From assembly GCA_900549445.1 (NCBI GenBank), contig UROS01000087.1, forward strand, positions 1-9,395: a stretch of 9,395 nt of DNA, read 5' to 3'. The notes beneath the pieces are model-generated. The model ran no database searches. It saw only the letters and a program-made list of their open reading frames with translations, and was not told where the DNA came from. Within the stretch, counting starts at the first letter, position 1, and the number at the start of each line of letters is the position of its first letter. The position numbers and the translations under genes are program-made. Shown here one piece after another: positions 1 to 6,949 of this stretch. Source of the DNA: an uncultured Porphyromonadaceae bacterium. Its GTDB lineage: Bacteria; Bacteroidota; Bacteroidia; Bacteroidales; Muribaculaceae.

Positions 1-51
1 ATACGAGATGACGTCGAGTCTCGTGGGCTCGGAGATGTGTATAAGAGACAG
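1..51 (+). other. Illumina/Nextera adapter contamination
   Basis: This is synthetic sequence, not genome. Bases 1-9 (ATACGAGAT) are the 3' end of the Illumina P7 oligo, 10-17 (GACGTCGA) sit where the 8-base i7 index belongs, 18-32 (GTCTCGTGGGCTCGG) are the Nextera read-2 stem, and 33-51 (AGATGTGTATAAGAGACAG) are the Tn5 mosaic end. All four parts are in the correct order and spacing with no mismatch I can see. Genomic sequence therefore starts at base 52, and the left edge is a contig end made from an untrimmed read. Confidence 0.98.
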
Positions 52-742
52 ACGAGACGTAGCTGTATTTCTCAAAACTGTAATCCGTAAGCGTGCCGTC
101 AATTCCCTCGCTGAGTCCGGCGAGCTTGCACACCCATAGTTTCTCGAGCCTGAGAGTCGGACAGATGGCGTGGAGATTCTCGAGTACGGAGTCGTTGAAC
201 GATTGCGCCACGACCCAGCCGAAAGCATCGCGGGAGGTAATGGCGTCGACGAGCTGCTGCTCGATGCCCTGATAGATGTTGGCCGTCCGCTTTATCTCCA
301 CGAGCAATTTCGTACGTCCTGCAACGAGGTCGAGCACCTCGTCGAGAGTCGGAATAACCTGATCGGTCGGATTGCCCTCGGCATCGAGTAAGTGGTAACT
401 GCGGATTTCGTCGAGAGTAAGATCGCGGATGAGCCCCTTGCCGTCGGTGGTACGGTCAATCGACTGGTCGTGGCAGACCACGAGCTTGCGGTCGGCCGTC
501 TGATGGATGTCGATTTCAATCATGTCGGCATCCGCCTCGATTCCTTTTTCGATGGTGTAGAGCGAGTTCTCGGGGCCGAGCGAAGCGCCTCCGCGGTGTG
601 CGACCACTATTAGCCCGGCGATTTCGGCGGGTGTGTAGTTTTTGTGATAAAATATGTTGGGGATGGCGCTGAGAGCTGCATAGCCAAGCGCCAGGAAGCT
701 TGCGCCAAGCCCGGCAAGCAGATAGATATTACGTTTTTTCAT
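52..742 (-). CDS. Glycerophosphodiester phosphodiesterase family protein, membrane-anchored, 3' end missing
   Basis: It probably hydrolyses glycerophosphodiesters from phospholipid turnover to glycerol-3-phosphate and an alcohol. Residues 1-4 (MKKR) are basic and about 6-28 are hydrophobic, giving an uncleaved anchor or signal peptide with no lipobox cysteine, so the TIM-barrel domain likely faces the periplasm. The GDPD signature is clear: AHRGG with H49 and R50, PEN at 57-59, the metal pair E76 and D78 in EIDIH, catalytic H91 in CHD, and a further metal-site glutamate E149 in VEIKR. 230 genomic residues are present; the family usually runs to about 280-300, so the last barrel strands are lost. 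The frame stays open through the adapter and would add the false tail SVSYTHLRAHET. The start ATG shares four bases (ATGA) with the stop of the NTPase gene upstream, so it is probably translated from the same mRNA. The family call is firm; the exact substrate is unknown. Confidence 0.93.
739..742 (-). promoter_or_regulatory. ATGA start/stop overlap coupling the NTPase and phosphodiesterase genes
   Basis: On the minus strand the tetranucleotide ATGA holds both the phosphodiesterase start (ATG, 742-740) and the NTPase stop (TGA, 741-739). This layout usually means one transcript and translation by terminating or re-initiating ribosomes. No separate promoter or Shine-Dalgarno site for the phosphodiesterase is evident in the last bases of the NTPase gene. 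It supports operon membership but does not show shared function. Confidence 0.85.
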
Positions 743-3700
743 ATTTCGATATTAAACATTTTTCGGGAAAGGATATGAATTACACGGTCGAACCAGGCGA
801 AACAGTCCCTGGTCTCAGTTGCAGCGCAGACTGCCTCGTAGGCGAAGTCGTCGACTTCCTTTTCGTTCAGAAGACTCCATATAAGGAAGTTGCCGAACTT
901 GTGGGTGAACAGATCGGATAGCTTTTCGCCGCCGGAGTTATAGTTGATTATTTCGTCGCGGAAACTTTCCACACCGGGAAACGGCAGACCGGCTATCTCG
1001 GCACGGAGAAAAGCGTCGGTTTCCTCCGGGAAATATGTTTTGGCGGTGCTGAGCACACTGCCTATGCGGCTCAGGAGCGTTTCGGAGCCGTAGTCGCGGC
1101 TGCCGCACGGGGCATTGTCGAGCAGATCTGTCTGCTCACGGGTTGTGTATTTCGTCATTATGTAGCGGAGGGCGGCGAGTCCGGTTTTCACATAGCCGAA
1201 ATCGCTTATCAGTTCCGCGATATTGTCGAGCAGATGGAACAGCAGTTCCTTGTCGGCGCCGGCGGTTGCAGTGTCGATGAGCCGGTAGAGCACCGGCACC
1301 GGAATGGTGTCGCCCTCACGGGGAATGTTATCGCCGCCGTGGTGGCAGTACGACGCGCAGTACCAGGTTGCCACGTTGCGCTTGTAGAGTCCGGTCGGGT
1401 TGGCCTTGTGGCTGTAGCGTGCCTTGAACAGGCCGCGGCAGCGCGCGGTCCAGTCCTCTGCCTCGCGGGTGAAAATTTCTATTATCTCACTGTTGGTCTG
1501 CGCCGAGTGTACCTCAATCTGCGTCAGACAGTAGAGAAGCGACATCTGCATATAATCAAACCACTCGAATCCGCGGTTCTCGTCGGAAAGCAGCTCGGTG
1601 AAAACCTCCCTCACGGCGCTCCAGTCTGCGGTTCCGACTATCACAAGTATACGCTCCATAATGAAATATGAGAAACTGCAGCCGGAGAGATAAGCCGACT
1701 TCACCGTGGGGAGGAACCGGCGGAATTTCTGCAGTTCGCGCTCGCGCTCTTCCGAACGGCTCGCGGCGCCGTGACGGTTGTAGAACCCGACGAATTCCAT
1801 CGCCTCCTTCAGCCGCGGGCGGCTCCAGCTCCCCTCGGGAGCGCTTGCGGGCACCACGCCGTCGGTCCAGAAGCCCTGATATTCCACGATATTGTTGACG
1901 TAGACCGACTGGAACGTCAGCTGCCGGCGCATTATGGTCTGGAAGAAAGGCATGAACATTTTCACGAGACGGAATTTCCACGTGAAATATGATGCTATTC
2001 CTTTAATCTCGCCGAGCATCTCGGAAATCATTTCCTTGTCCTGCACGGGCGCCACGGTGGCGTCGATTATGAGCAGTGTGGCGAGACGTGTGGCCGCCTC
2101 GACAAAGGTGACGGCGCGGCGCCGGTTGCCGCGCATAAGGTTGCCTGCGATTGTGCGGGAGCGGATGTCGGCATACATCTCGCGTATGATCCGGCGCGTA
2201 AGATTCTCGCGGAGAGGGGTGTGGCTGTGAGTGGAGGTACGGCGCGACAGGTAGTAGGCCGATTTGCAAGCCTCGTTGCTGACATCCTCGATTTCGTCGG
2301 TAATAAGCGTCAGCAGAAAACCGAGAGCGTCGATGCCGTAGAGGTTTTCATTGAAATAGTCGGTCAGGAGCATGTTTTTCACCGTCAGGCAGGCCGCGTT
2401 GCGCAGACTCACTGTAGGAGCGAGTTCTCCCGCCAGATGGTTGAGGCTGGCGATGGTCTCAGCCGTGGCCTTGTTGGAGGCTATCAGGTGACGGAGTTCA
2501 TTGAAGCGGCCTATGATGCCCGGATCGGATGGAGCAGCCGAGAGCATCATGGGGATGAACTGCCCTAATTTCGGTTCGAAATTCTCGGCAATGAGCACGT
2601 CGAGCACTTCGTTGACGAGCATCGTCACTCCCGGCTTGTCCTGATGGCGGGAAATCAGGTCAAGGAGCACGCCGAAATCGGCGGTTCGCTCTATTTCCAT
2701 GACCACAGCGTTGCGCAGCGAGTCGATGAATACCACGTTTAGCGAGCCGCTTCCGAGAGCGCTTACATAGTCGGCGGCCGAGGGGCAGGGATGCATGCGC
2801 AGAAAAGCACCGGCAAGCATATACTCGAGGAAACGCTCGTAGATGAATTCAACTGAACGGAACGCCACTCCGCCGGCGGTTTTCGCCGACTCCCTCAGAA
2901 TCGGGCGGTCGCGCCGGTTGAGCAGTTCGGTATAGGCTACCGAAAGTCCGTTTTTGCCGTAGATGAGAGTGGAAAGACGGTGGAGGGGATGGCCGGCGTC
3001 CGCAAGCGCGGGCCGGAGCATGAGGTCAGTCACGCTGTCGGCCGCCTCGCCGCGCAGATAAGACCTCATAATGTAGTCGGAAAGCTCATCGAGAATTTCA
3101 CATTGCTTCCGTCCTGCAAAAGATTTCTCGCGTATGTCGGAAATCATTTTCGCGAACAGCGCCACCGAGGAATAGTCGGCAGGCTCGTCCGACAGGCTTT
3201 CGCCTACGTAGTTGCTGCTCACGAAGTTCATCATCAGGGGGTCGCGCAGGCGCAGACGAATGCGCCTGTCTATTTTCTCGAACGGGGTAAGCATCTGATA
3301 AAGTTCCACGTAGTTGCGGTAGGCTGACTCGGTTTCGGAATCTGAAAAGCCGACTACAGTGCTTGCCTCGTCGTTTTCATACGTCAGCTCCCCGGGCAGC
3401 GGCAGAAATGGCAGAATCTGGTTTTTCCACGTATAAGAACGGCAGGTCGTCACGACTTTGAACCGCGGGAAGGATCTGGAAACGAGCGAAGAAAGGATGT
3501 CGGTGAACAGAAGCACGGGCGCCCCGGTTCCGGCCGGCTGCGCCGAGTTGTAGCTCAGACACTCGTTTACGGCATCGAAGAGGAAATATACGTATTCACC
3601 CGACTCCTCGGCCTTTGCGTGGATATGGGACAGCAGGCGCCCGAGGTCTTTGCGCGGACTCACGCCGAAAATTTCGCGGAGTCTCACGGGTAGCGACGTC

Positions 3701-4833
3701 TCGGCGAATCCCGACCCTCCGAACATCAGCACGGCCTTGCGTTTTGCAAGCAGGCTTTCCGCCCAGTAGCAGAGCTGATTCGTCTTGCCCTGTCCGGCAT
3801 CCCCCTTGAGCGGAAGGAGGGTTCGGTCGGATCGTATGAAATCCGTAAAGACGCGGGTCAGAGCCGTGCGGTCCACAAACAGTTCGCTGCTGTACTTCTT
3901 GTCGTCTTTCACCTGACGGATATAGGCAGAGGACAGCCGCGAAGCACAGTCAAGAATCTCATCCCAGTTCGCTTCCTTCGAAATGTCGAATCCCGGAGAG
4001 ATACGCTTGAGGAAACGGTCGAAATCAGCGTTGTAGCTGTCAGTCTCGAAGCCGTATATGTTTTCGTCGGACGACTCGTATTTCACCTTCTCGTCCTTGA
4101 GCGTCTGAAACACGCAGATGTAGCGGTCGAGCTTGGTTATGACAAGGGGGTAAAGGTCAATCCGCGGAAATCCGCCGAACCCCACGTAGTAGTGGCCGGG
4201 AATGTCGCCCTCAGGAGTCTGCGGCATCGAATTCCATTTACCGAGCACGCTTACGGCGGTGCCGTCGGAGGTAACGCAATGCACGTCGGCTTCCGTAAGA
4301 GGCTGCAGGCCGAGCAGCATCGCCTCGAGATGGGGCGAAATCATGTCGACAGCCTCGCGGTATTTGCTCTGCGCGAGCATGGTGCCGTGGCCTTTGTAAT
4401 TGTTGCGGATTTTTATCACTCCCGGCCTCGTGGCCGACCCGGAGAGTATGTTTGTCTTCCCTTTCGCCACATGGGTGCAGAGCGCGGCCACGAGGGGATG
4501 CTCCGGACAGCAGCCCTGCATTGTCTTGAGCAGGGGAACGAAAAGTTCGTTTACGCTGTCGCCGAACGAAAGCGGGCGCTTGGCATCGATAAACTTCACC
4601 GCGCGGCGCGCCCCGCCGTCGGCGGCTGCGGCAGGCACAGCGCAGGCGAGTCCGAGGAAATAGCAGTTGAGCCACTGCACCGACATTTCGAAAAAGTCGA
4701 GCAGCAGGGTGAGCGAGTCGCGGTAGTTGCCGTTGTCATATTCCATCAGAGCCTTGGCCAAAGGCATCGACATGGTGAGCGGCAGCCGCGACGCGCTTTT
4801 GCCGATGAGCGTCTTGGAAAGTTGTGATTCCAT
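739..4833 (-). CDS. Large STAND/NACHT-like NTPase with N-terminal RNNYKGHG module and helical C-terminus
   Basis: I recognise the NTPase class but not a named family. Of 1364 residues, about 1-310 form an N-terminal region: a helical start, then RNNYKGHG at 143-150, then a strand-rich stretch (about 190-260, including DLYPLVITK). The NTPase core follows: Walker A GDAGQGKT at 344-351 (K350, T351), Walker B YFLFDAVNE at 416-424 (D420, E424), a sensor-like VVTTCRSYTW at 460-469 (R465), RLRDPLMMNFV at 527-537 and FIYERFLEYMLAGAFL at 663-678, the last two resembling NACHT-type helical-domain motifs. Residues from about 680 to the end are mostly helical and look like HEAT/ARM-type repeats, the usual position of a STAND sensor. 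There is no signal peptide or membrane helix. STAND proteins oligomerise on ligand binding and act in regulation or antiphage defence. Start: ATG 4833 lies just below a -7 box, which would make the mRNA leaderless; M21 (ATG 4773) is the alternative. The gene overlaps the phosphodiesterase downstream and is divergent from the membrane-protein gene. Class is fairly sure; a defence role is inference. Confidence 0.85.
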   Translation of the reverse strand: MESQLSKTLIGKSASRLPLTMSMPLAKALMEYDNGNYRDSLTLLLDFFEMSVQWLNCYFLGLACAVPAAAADGGARRAVKFIDAKRPLSFGDSVNELFVPLLKTMQGCCPEHPLVAALCTHVAKGKTNILSGSATRPGVIKIRNNYKGHGTMLAQSKYREAVDMISPHLEAMLLGLQPLTEADVHCVTSDGTAVSVLGKWNSMPQTPEGDIPGHYYVGFGGFPRIDLYPLVITKLDRYICVFQTLKDEKVKYESSDENIYGFETDSYNADFDRFLKRISPGFDISKEANWDEILDCASRLSSAYIRQVKDDKKYSSELFVDRTALTRVFTDFIRSDRTLLPLKGDAGQGKTNQLCYWAESLLAKRKAVLMFGGSGFAETSLPVRLREIFGVSPRKDLGRLLSHIHAKAEESGEYVYFLFDAVNECLSYNSAQPAGTGAPVLLFTDILSSLVSRSFPRFKVVTTCRSYTWKNQILPFLPLPGELTYENDEASTVVGFSDSETESAYRNYVELYQMLTPFEKIDRRIRLRLRDPLMMNFVSSNYVGESLSDEPADYSSVALFAKMISDIREKSFAGRKQCEILDELSDYIMRSYLRGEAADSVTDLMLRPALADAGHPLHRLSTLIYGKNGLSVAYTELLNRRDRPILRESAKTAGGVAFRSVEFIYERFLEYMLAGAFLRMHPCPSAADYVSALGSGSLNVVFIDSLRNAVVMEIERTADFGVLLDLISRHQDKPGVTMLVNEVLDVLIAENFEPKLGQFIPMMLSAAPSDPGIIGRFNELRHLIASNKATAETIASLNHLAGELAPTVSLRNAACLTVKNMLLTDYFNENLYGIDALGFLLTLITDEIEDVSNEACKSAYYLSRRTSTHSHTPLRENLTRRIIREMYADIRSRTIAGNLMRGNRRRAVTFVEAATRLATLLIIDATVAPVQDKEMISEMLGEIKGIASYFTWKFRLVKMFMPFFQTIMRRQLTFQSVYVNNIVEYQGFWTDGVVPASAPEGSWSRPRLKEAMEFVGFYNRHGAASRSEERERELQKFRRFLPTVKSAYLSGCSFSYFIMERILVIVGTADWSAVREVFTELLSDENRGFEWFDYMQMSLLYCLTQIEVHSAQTNSEIIEIFTREAEDWTARCRGLFKARYSHKANPTGLYKRNVATWYCASYCHHGGDNIPREGDTIPVPVLYRLIDTATAGADKELLFHLLDNIAELISDFGYVKTGLAALRYIMTKYTTREQTDLLDNAPCGSRDYGSETLLSRIGSVLSTAKTYFPEETDAFLRAEIAGLPFPGVESFRDEIINYNSGGEKLSDLFTHKFGNFLIWSLLNEKEVDDFAYEAVCAATETRDCFAWFDRVIHILSRKMFNIEI

Positions 4834-4837
4834 TATA

Positions 4838-4845
4838 CAAATATA
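4838..4845 (-). promoter_or_regulatory. -7 promoter box of the NTPase gene
   Basis: Read on the minus strand this is TATATTTG, a perfect match to the Bacteroidetes TAnnTTTG -7 element. Only four bases (TATA) separate it from ATG 4833, so transcription would start at or next to that codon. I see no convincing TTG-type -33 element at the usual distance upstream. Confidence 0.7.
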
Positions 4846-4868
4846 GCGAACATTCGCTTAAATTTAAG
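4846..4868. promoter_or_regulatory. Two abutting 12-bp palindromes between divergent promoters (candidate operator)
   Basis: GCGAACATTCGC (4846-4857) is a 5-bp inverted repeat around a CA spacer, and CTTAAATTTAAG (4857-4868) is a perfect 12-bp palindrome sharing its first base with it. Together they fill nearly all the space between the two -7 boxes, where the -33 elements of both promoters would lie. A dimeric repressor or activator bound here could control both genes together. No regulator gene is visible in the window. Confidence 0.5.
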
Positions 4869-4876
4869 TATATTTG
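4869..4876 (+). promoter_or_regulatory. -7 promoter box of the CorA-like gene
   Basis: TATATTTG matches the Bacteroidetes TAnnTTTG element exactly. Transcription should begin about 4-6 bases downstream, giving an A/T-rich leader of roughly 12 bases before ATG 4893. This placement favours ATG 4893 over the in-frame ATG at 4824, which lies upstream of the box. No clear -33 element is seen. Confidence 0.7.
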
Positions 4877-4892
4877 CGTAAAAATTTCCATT

Positions 4893-6125
4893 ATGCAGCA
4901 GCTCAGCGTCAACCATTCGTTTCTTTGCGGCTATTTCAGTGCCGGAGCCGGCGGAGAGAATCAACTGCCGTCGGGCTGGATTCCCGAGGAGTGCAGTGAG
5001 GAGAGTTTCGCCTCCTACAAGCAGTATTTCGACCCCGGCTTCGCCGAGTTCATGCTCTCGGCAGGGAGCAGCGCGAAGGTGAGGCGCTACAGCATGGAAA
5101 TCGGGCGCACGGTAAACGTGGCAGGTGTGAATGTAAGCATATGCCGGCTGAAACTTTTCATGATGCCGTTCGGAATAAGAATCTATGCCATTCAGGCAGA
5201 TATGGAATCAGAGTCGCTCAACGATTTCACTCTGGCGCTCTTCAGGATGCGCGAGCAGCGCTACTGGACCGACCCGGCGATGAAAGATTTCGCGGATGCT
5301 GCCGTAGAGCCGTTGCGCGCCGTGGCTTCGGCACTCGGATGCGACAGCTGCGACCTGGTTGAGAACGGCAACAAGCTGAAAGTGTTTCAGATCGTAACCT
5401 CCGAAGCACCGATAGCGTTCGGACGCAACGATCTCAACACCCTCTTCGAGTTAGGCACGCTCGGGAAAATAGGCGGTTGCTCGGAAAAATCGCCCGACAG
5501 TCCCTCGGAATCCTACGTGGAGCGCATCCTCTCCACCAACCGCCTGAGTTTCTACAACAACTGGCAGGCACTGGCGCTGTTCGACACCTTCACCATGTGG
5601 GGCTACAACCTGAAGCCGTGGATGCTGCAGGCGTGGCAGGACGACTATTTCTCGCTCATCTACATCCACAGCCTTTTCTGCAAGTTCTATCTTTACCGCC
5701 TCAACGAGCGTTTCCATCTCAACCCCGGCGAAGGGGAGGAACTGGAGCAGGAATACAAGGAATTCGACCGTCAGTGCACCTTCCACCGCATATCCTTCAA
5801 CTTCCTGCCGATAGAAATTGACCGCGCCATTGACCGCGCCCTCGAGATAAGCGAGGAAAAGAAGCAACTCCGCTACTATATATCGGAATACAGCAAGCAG
5901 ATAGCCGACGAGAGCGCCTCGCGCCTCAACAAGCTGCTCACGTTTCTGACCGTTGTGACGGTTCTTTCCACAGTATGGGACTTCTCATGCATGGTCAATG
6001 CCGTGATGCCCTACAGCAGTGTGGTGGGCACCGAGCAGTCGGGCTACCGGCTGGTGGTTTCACTCTCCATCCTCGCTCTGCTCATAGTCATCCTCGCCAC
6101 CCTGCGCCGTCCGCGCCGCCGCTAA
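4893..6125 (+). CDS. CorA-like membrane protein with two C-terminal helices, lacking the GMN motif
   Basis: This 410-residue protein is of unproven function. Residues 1 to about 315 are soluble, mixed helix and strand, with aromatic-rich patches (for instance FYNNWQAL and MWGYNLKPW). A charged helical stretch at about 318-345 (EISEEKKQLRYYISEYSKQI) leads into membrane helix 1 at about 348-370 (LLTFLTVVTVLSTVWDF), a short loop, membrane helix 2 at about 386-404 and a basic tail RRPRRR. A big cytoplasmic domain, a long helix, two helices near the end and a basic C-terminus is the CorA/Mrs2/ZntB layout, and the stretch into helix 1 resembles CorA. The GMN signature expected after helix 1 is absent; CMVNAVM stands there. 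It may be a diverged channel, an effector or just a similar topology. ATG 4893 was chosen because the in-frame ATG 4824 precedes the promoter box and overlaps the NTPase start. It is divergent from the NTPase gene across 59 bp. Membrane topology is fairly sure, the CorA relationship moderate. Confidence 0.6.
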   Translation: MQQLSVNHSFLCGYFSAGAGGENQLPSGWIPEECSEESFASYKQYFDPGFAEFMLSAGSSAKVRRYSMEIGRTVNVAGVNVSICRLKLFMMPFGIRIYAIQADMESESLNDFTLALFRMREQRYWTDPAMKDFADAAVEPLRAVASALGCDSCDLVENGNKLKVFQIVTSEAPIAFGRNDLNTLFELGTLGKIGGCSEKSPDSPSESYVERILSTNRLSFYNNWQALALFDTFTMWGYNLKPWMLQAWQDDYFSLIYIHSLFCKFYLYRLNERFHLNPGEGEELEQEYKEFDRQCTFHRISFNFLPIEIDRAIDRALEISEEKKQLRYYISEYSKQIADESASRLNKLLTFLTVVTVLSTVWDFSCMVNAVMPYSSVVGTEQSGYRLVVSLSILALLIVILATLRRPRRR

Positions 6126-6132
6126 CGCTTCA

Positions 6133-6144
6133 TAACACATGTTA
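6133..6144. repeat. 12-bp inverted repeat upstream of sodB
   Basis: TAACA-CA-TGTTA is a perfect 5-bp inverted repeat around a CA spacer, eight bases after the stop of the CorA-like gene and about 100 bases before sodB. It could be a regulator site for sodB, but repeats this short are common by chance. I find no clear TAnnTTTG box between here and the sodB start. Confidence 0.25.
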
Positions 6145-6196
6145 AAGTCCCTGCAAGGCTGAACCATAAAGGGCCGGGGTTGTTTTGATAATACAA

Positions 6197-6215
6197 GCAC
6201 GGGAAAAAGCCGTGC
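6197..6215 (+). other. Hairpin between the CorA-like gene and sodB
   Basis: GCACGG (6197-6202) pairs with CCGTGC (6210-6215) around a 7-base A-rich loop. It is followed by GGATTTTC, a poor U-run, so it could be a weak terminator for the CorA-like gene or a leader hairpin of the sodB mRNA, which starts 31 bases on. The sequence does not decide between them. Confidence 0.4.
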
Positions 6216-6246
6216 GGATTTTCAAACTTAATAAAACCCACCGACA

Positions 6247-6825
6247 ATGACATACGTACAGCCCGAACTCCCTTACGCCGAAGACGCTCTCGCACCGGCA
6301 ATATCGCAGGAAACAGTAGAGTATCACTACGGCAAGCATGAGAAAGCCTACATCGACAATCTCAACCGGCTCATCAAGGACACCGAGTATGAGGATATGG
6401 AACTTGAGGATATCATCCGCACTGCGTCGGGCGCATTGTTCAACAATGCCTCGCAGGCGTGGAACCACATCTTTTACTTTTTCTCCTTCTCTCCCGACGG
6501 CCCGCGCGAGCCTGAAGGCCATCTCAAAAAGGCTATCGACGAGCAGTTCGGCTCATTCGACCAGTTCAAGAAAGCTTTCGAGGACGCCGGCTCCACTATT
6601 TTCGGTTCAGGCTGGGTATGGCTTTCGAAAGACAACGACGGCAAGCTCTTCATAACCCAGAGTTCCAACGCGGGTAATCCCCTCACCGACGGACTCATTC
6701 CGCTGCTTGCTTTCGACGTCTGGGAACACGCCTATTATCTCGATTACCGCAACCGCCGCCTCGACGCCTTAAAAGCGTGGTGGCAGATAGTTGACTGGGA
6801 CGTAGTAGGCTCAAGATACATCTGA
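6247..6825 (+). CDS. sodB: Superoxide dismutase, iron-type (Fe/Mn family)
   Basis: It converts superoxide to oxygen and hydrogen peroxide in the cytoplasm, protecting an anaerobe during oxygen exposure. The 192 residues match the normal family length and there is no signal peptide. All four metal ligands are present: H27 (EYHYGKH), H74 (QAWNHIFYF), D157 and H161 (DVWEHAYYLDY). Gateway Y35 is kept, and Q70 in NNASQAWNH is the active-site glutamine position typical of Fe-type enzymes. The residue two before the metal aspartate is A155; this position is known to tune Fe versus Mn preference in the family, so a cambialistic enzyme is possible. ATG 6247 follows an A-rich leader without a Shine-Dalgarno site, as usual in Bacteroidetes. 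It is a single gene with its own terminator about 58 bases downstream. Family assignment is certain; metal preference is inferred. Confidence 0.97.
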   Translation: MTYVQPELPYAEDALAPAISQETVEYHYGKHEKAYIDNLNRLIKDTEYEDMELEDIIRTASGALFNNASQAWNHIFYFFSFSPDGPREPEGHLKKAIDEQFGSFDQFKKAFEDAGSTIFGSGWVWLSKDNDGKLFITQSSNAGNPLTDGLIPLLAFDVWEHAYYLDYRNRRLDALKAWWQIVDWDVVGSRYI

Positions 6826-6882
6826 AAACAAGACTGCTGAAAAGAGAAATAGCACTAAATAAGCATAATGTGATGAATGGAG

Positions 6883-6916
6883 AGAGTGGCACTCGTGAGA
6901 GTCCCACTCTTTTTTT
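6883..6916 (+). terminator. Intrinsic terminator of sodB
   Basis: AGAGTGG (6883-6889) pairs with CCACTCT (6904-6910); after one C-C mismatch, ACTC (6891-6894) pairs with GAGT (6899-6902) around a GTGA loop. Seven T residues (6910-6916) follow at once. Position and orientation fit the end of the sodB transcript. Confidence 0.9.
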
Positions 6917-6949
6917 GCGCTTTCAGGATCTGATAAATCGGACGCAACC

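Noticed and set aside
1234..2568. Several plus- and minus-strand open frames of 72-145 codons within the NTPase C-terminal half
   Set aside because: They have skewed, low-complexity compositions, no promoter boxes and no family resemblance. The long minus-strand frame explains the region.
4192..4827. 211-codon open frame on the plus strand, antisense to the start of the NTPase gene
   Set aside because: It lies wholly inside the NTPase gene, which has clear conserved motifs. Its translation is rich in H, R and G with no recognisable domain, as expected for a shadow frame in GC-rich coding DNA.
4824..4892. ATG 4824 as start of the CorA-like gene (23 extra residues)
   Set aside because: It lies upstream of the gene's own -7 box and overlaps the divergent NTPase start, and the extra residues come from A/T-rich promoter DNA.
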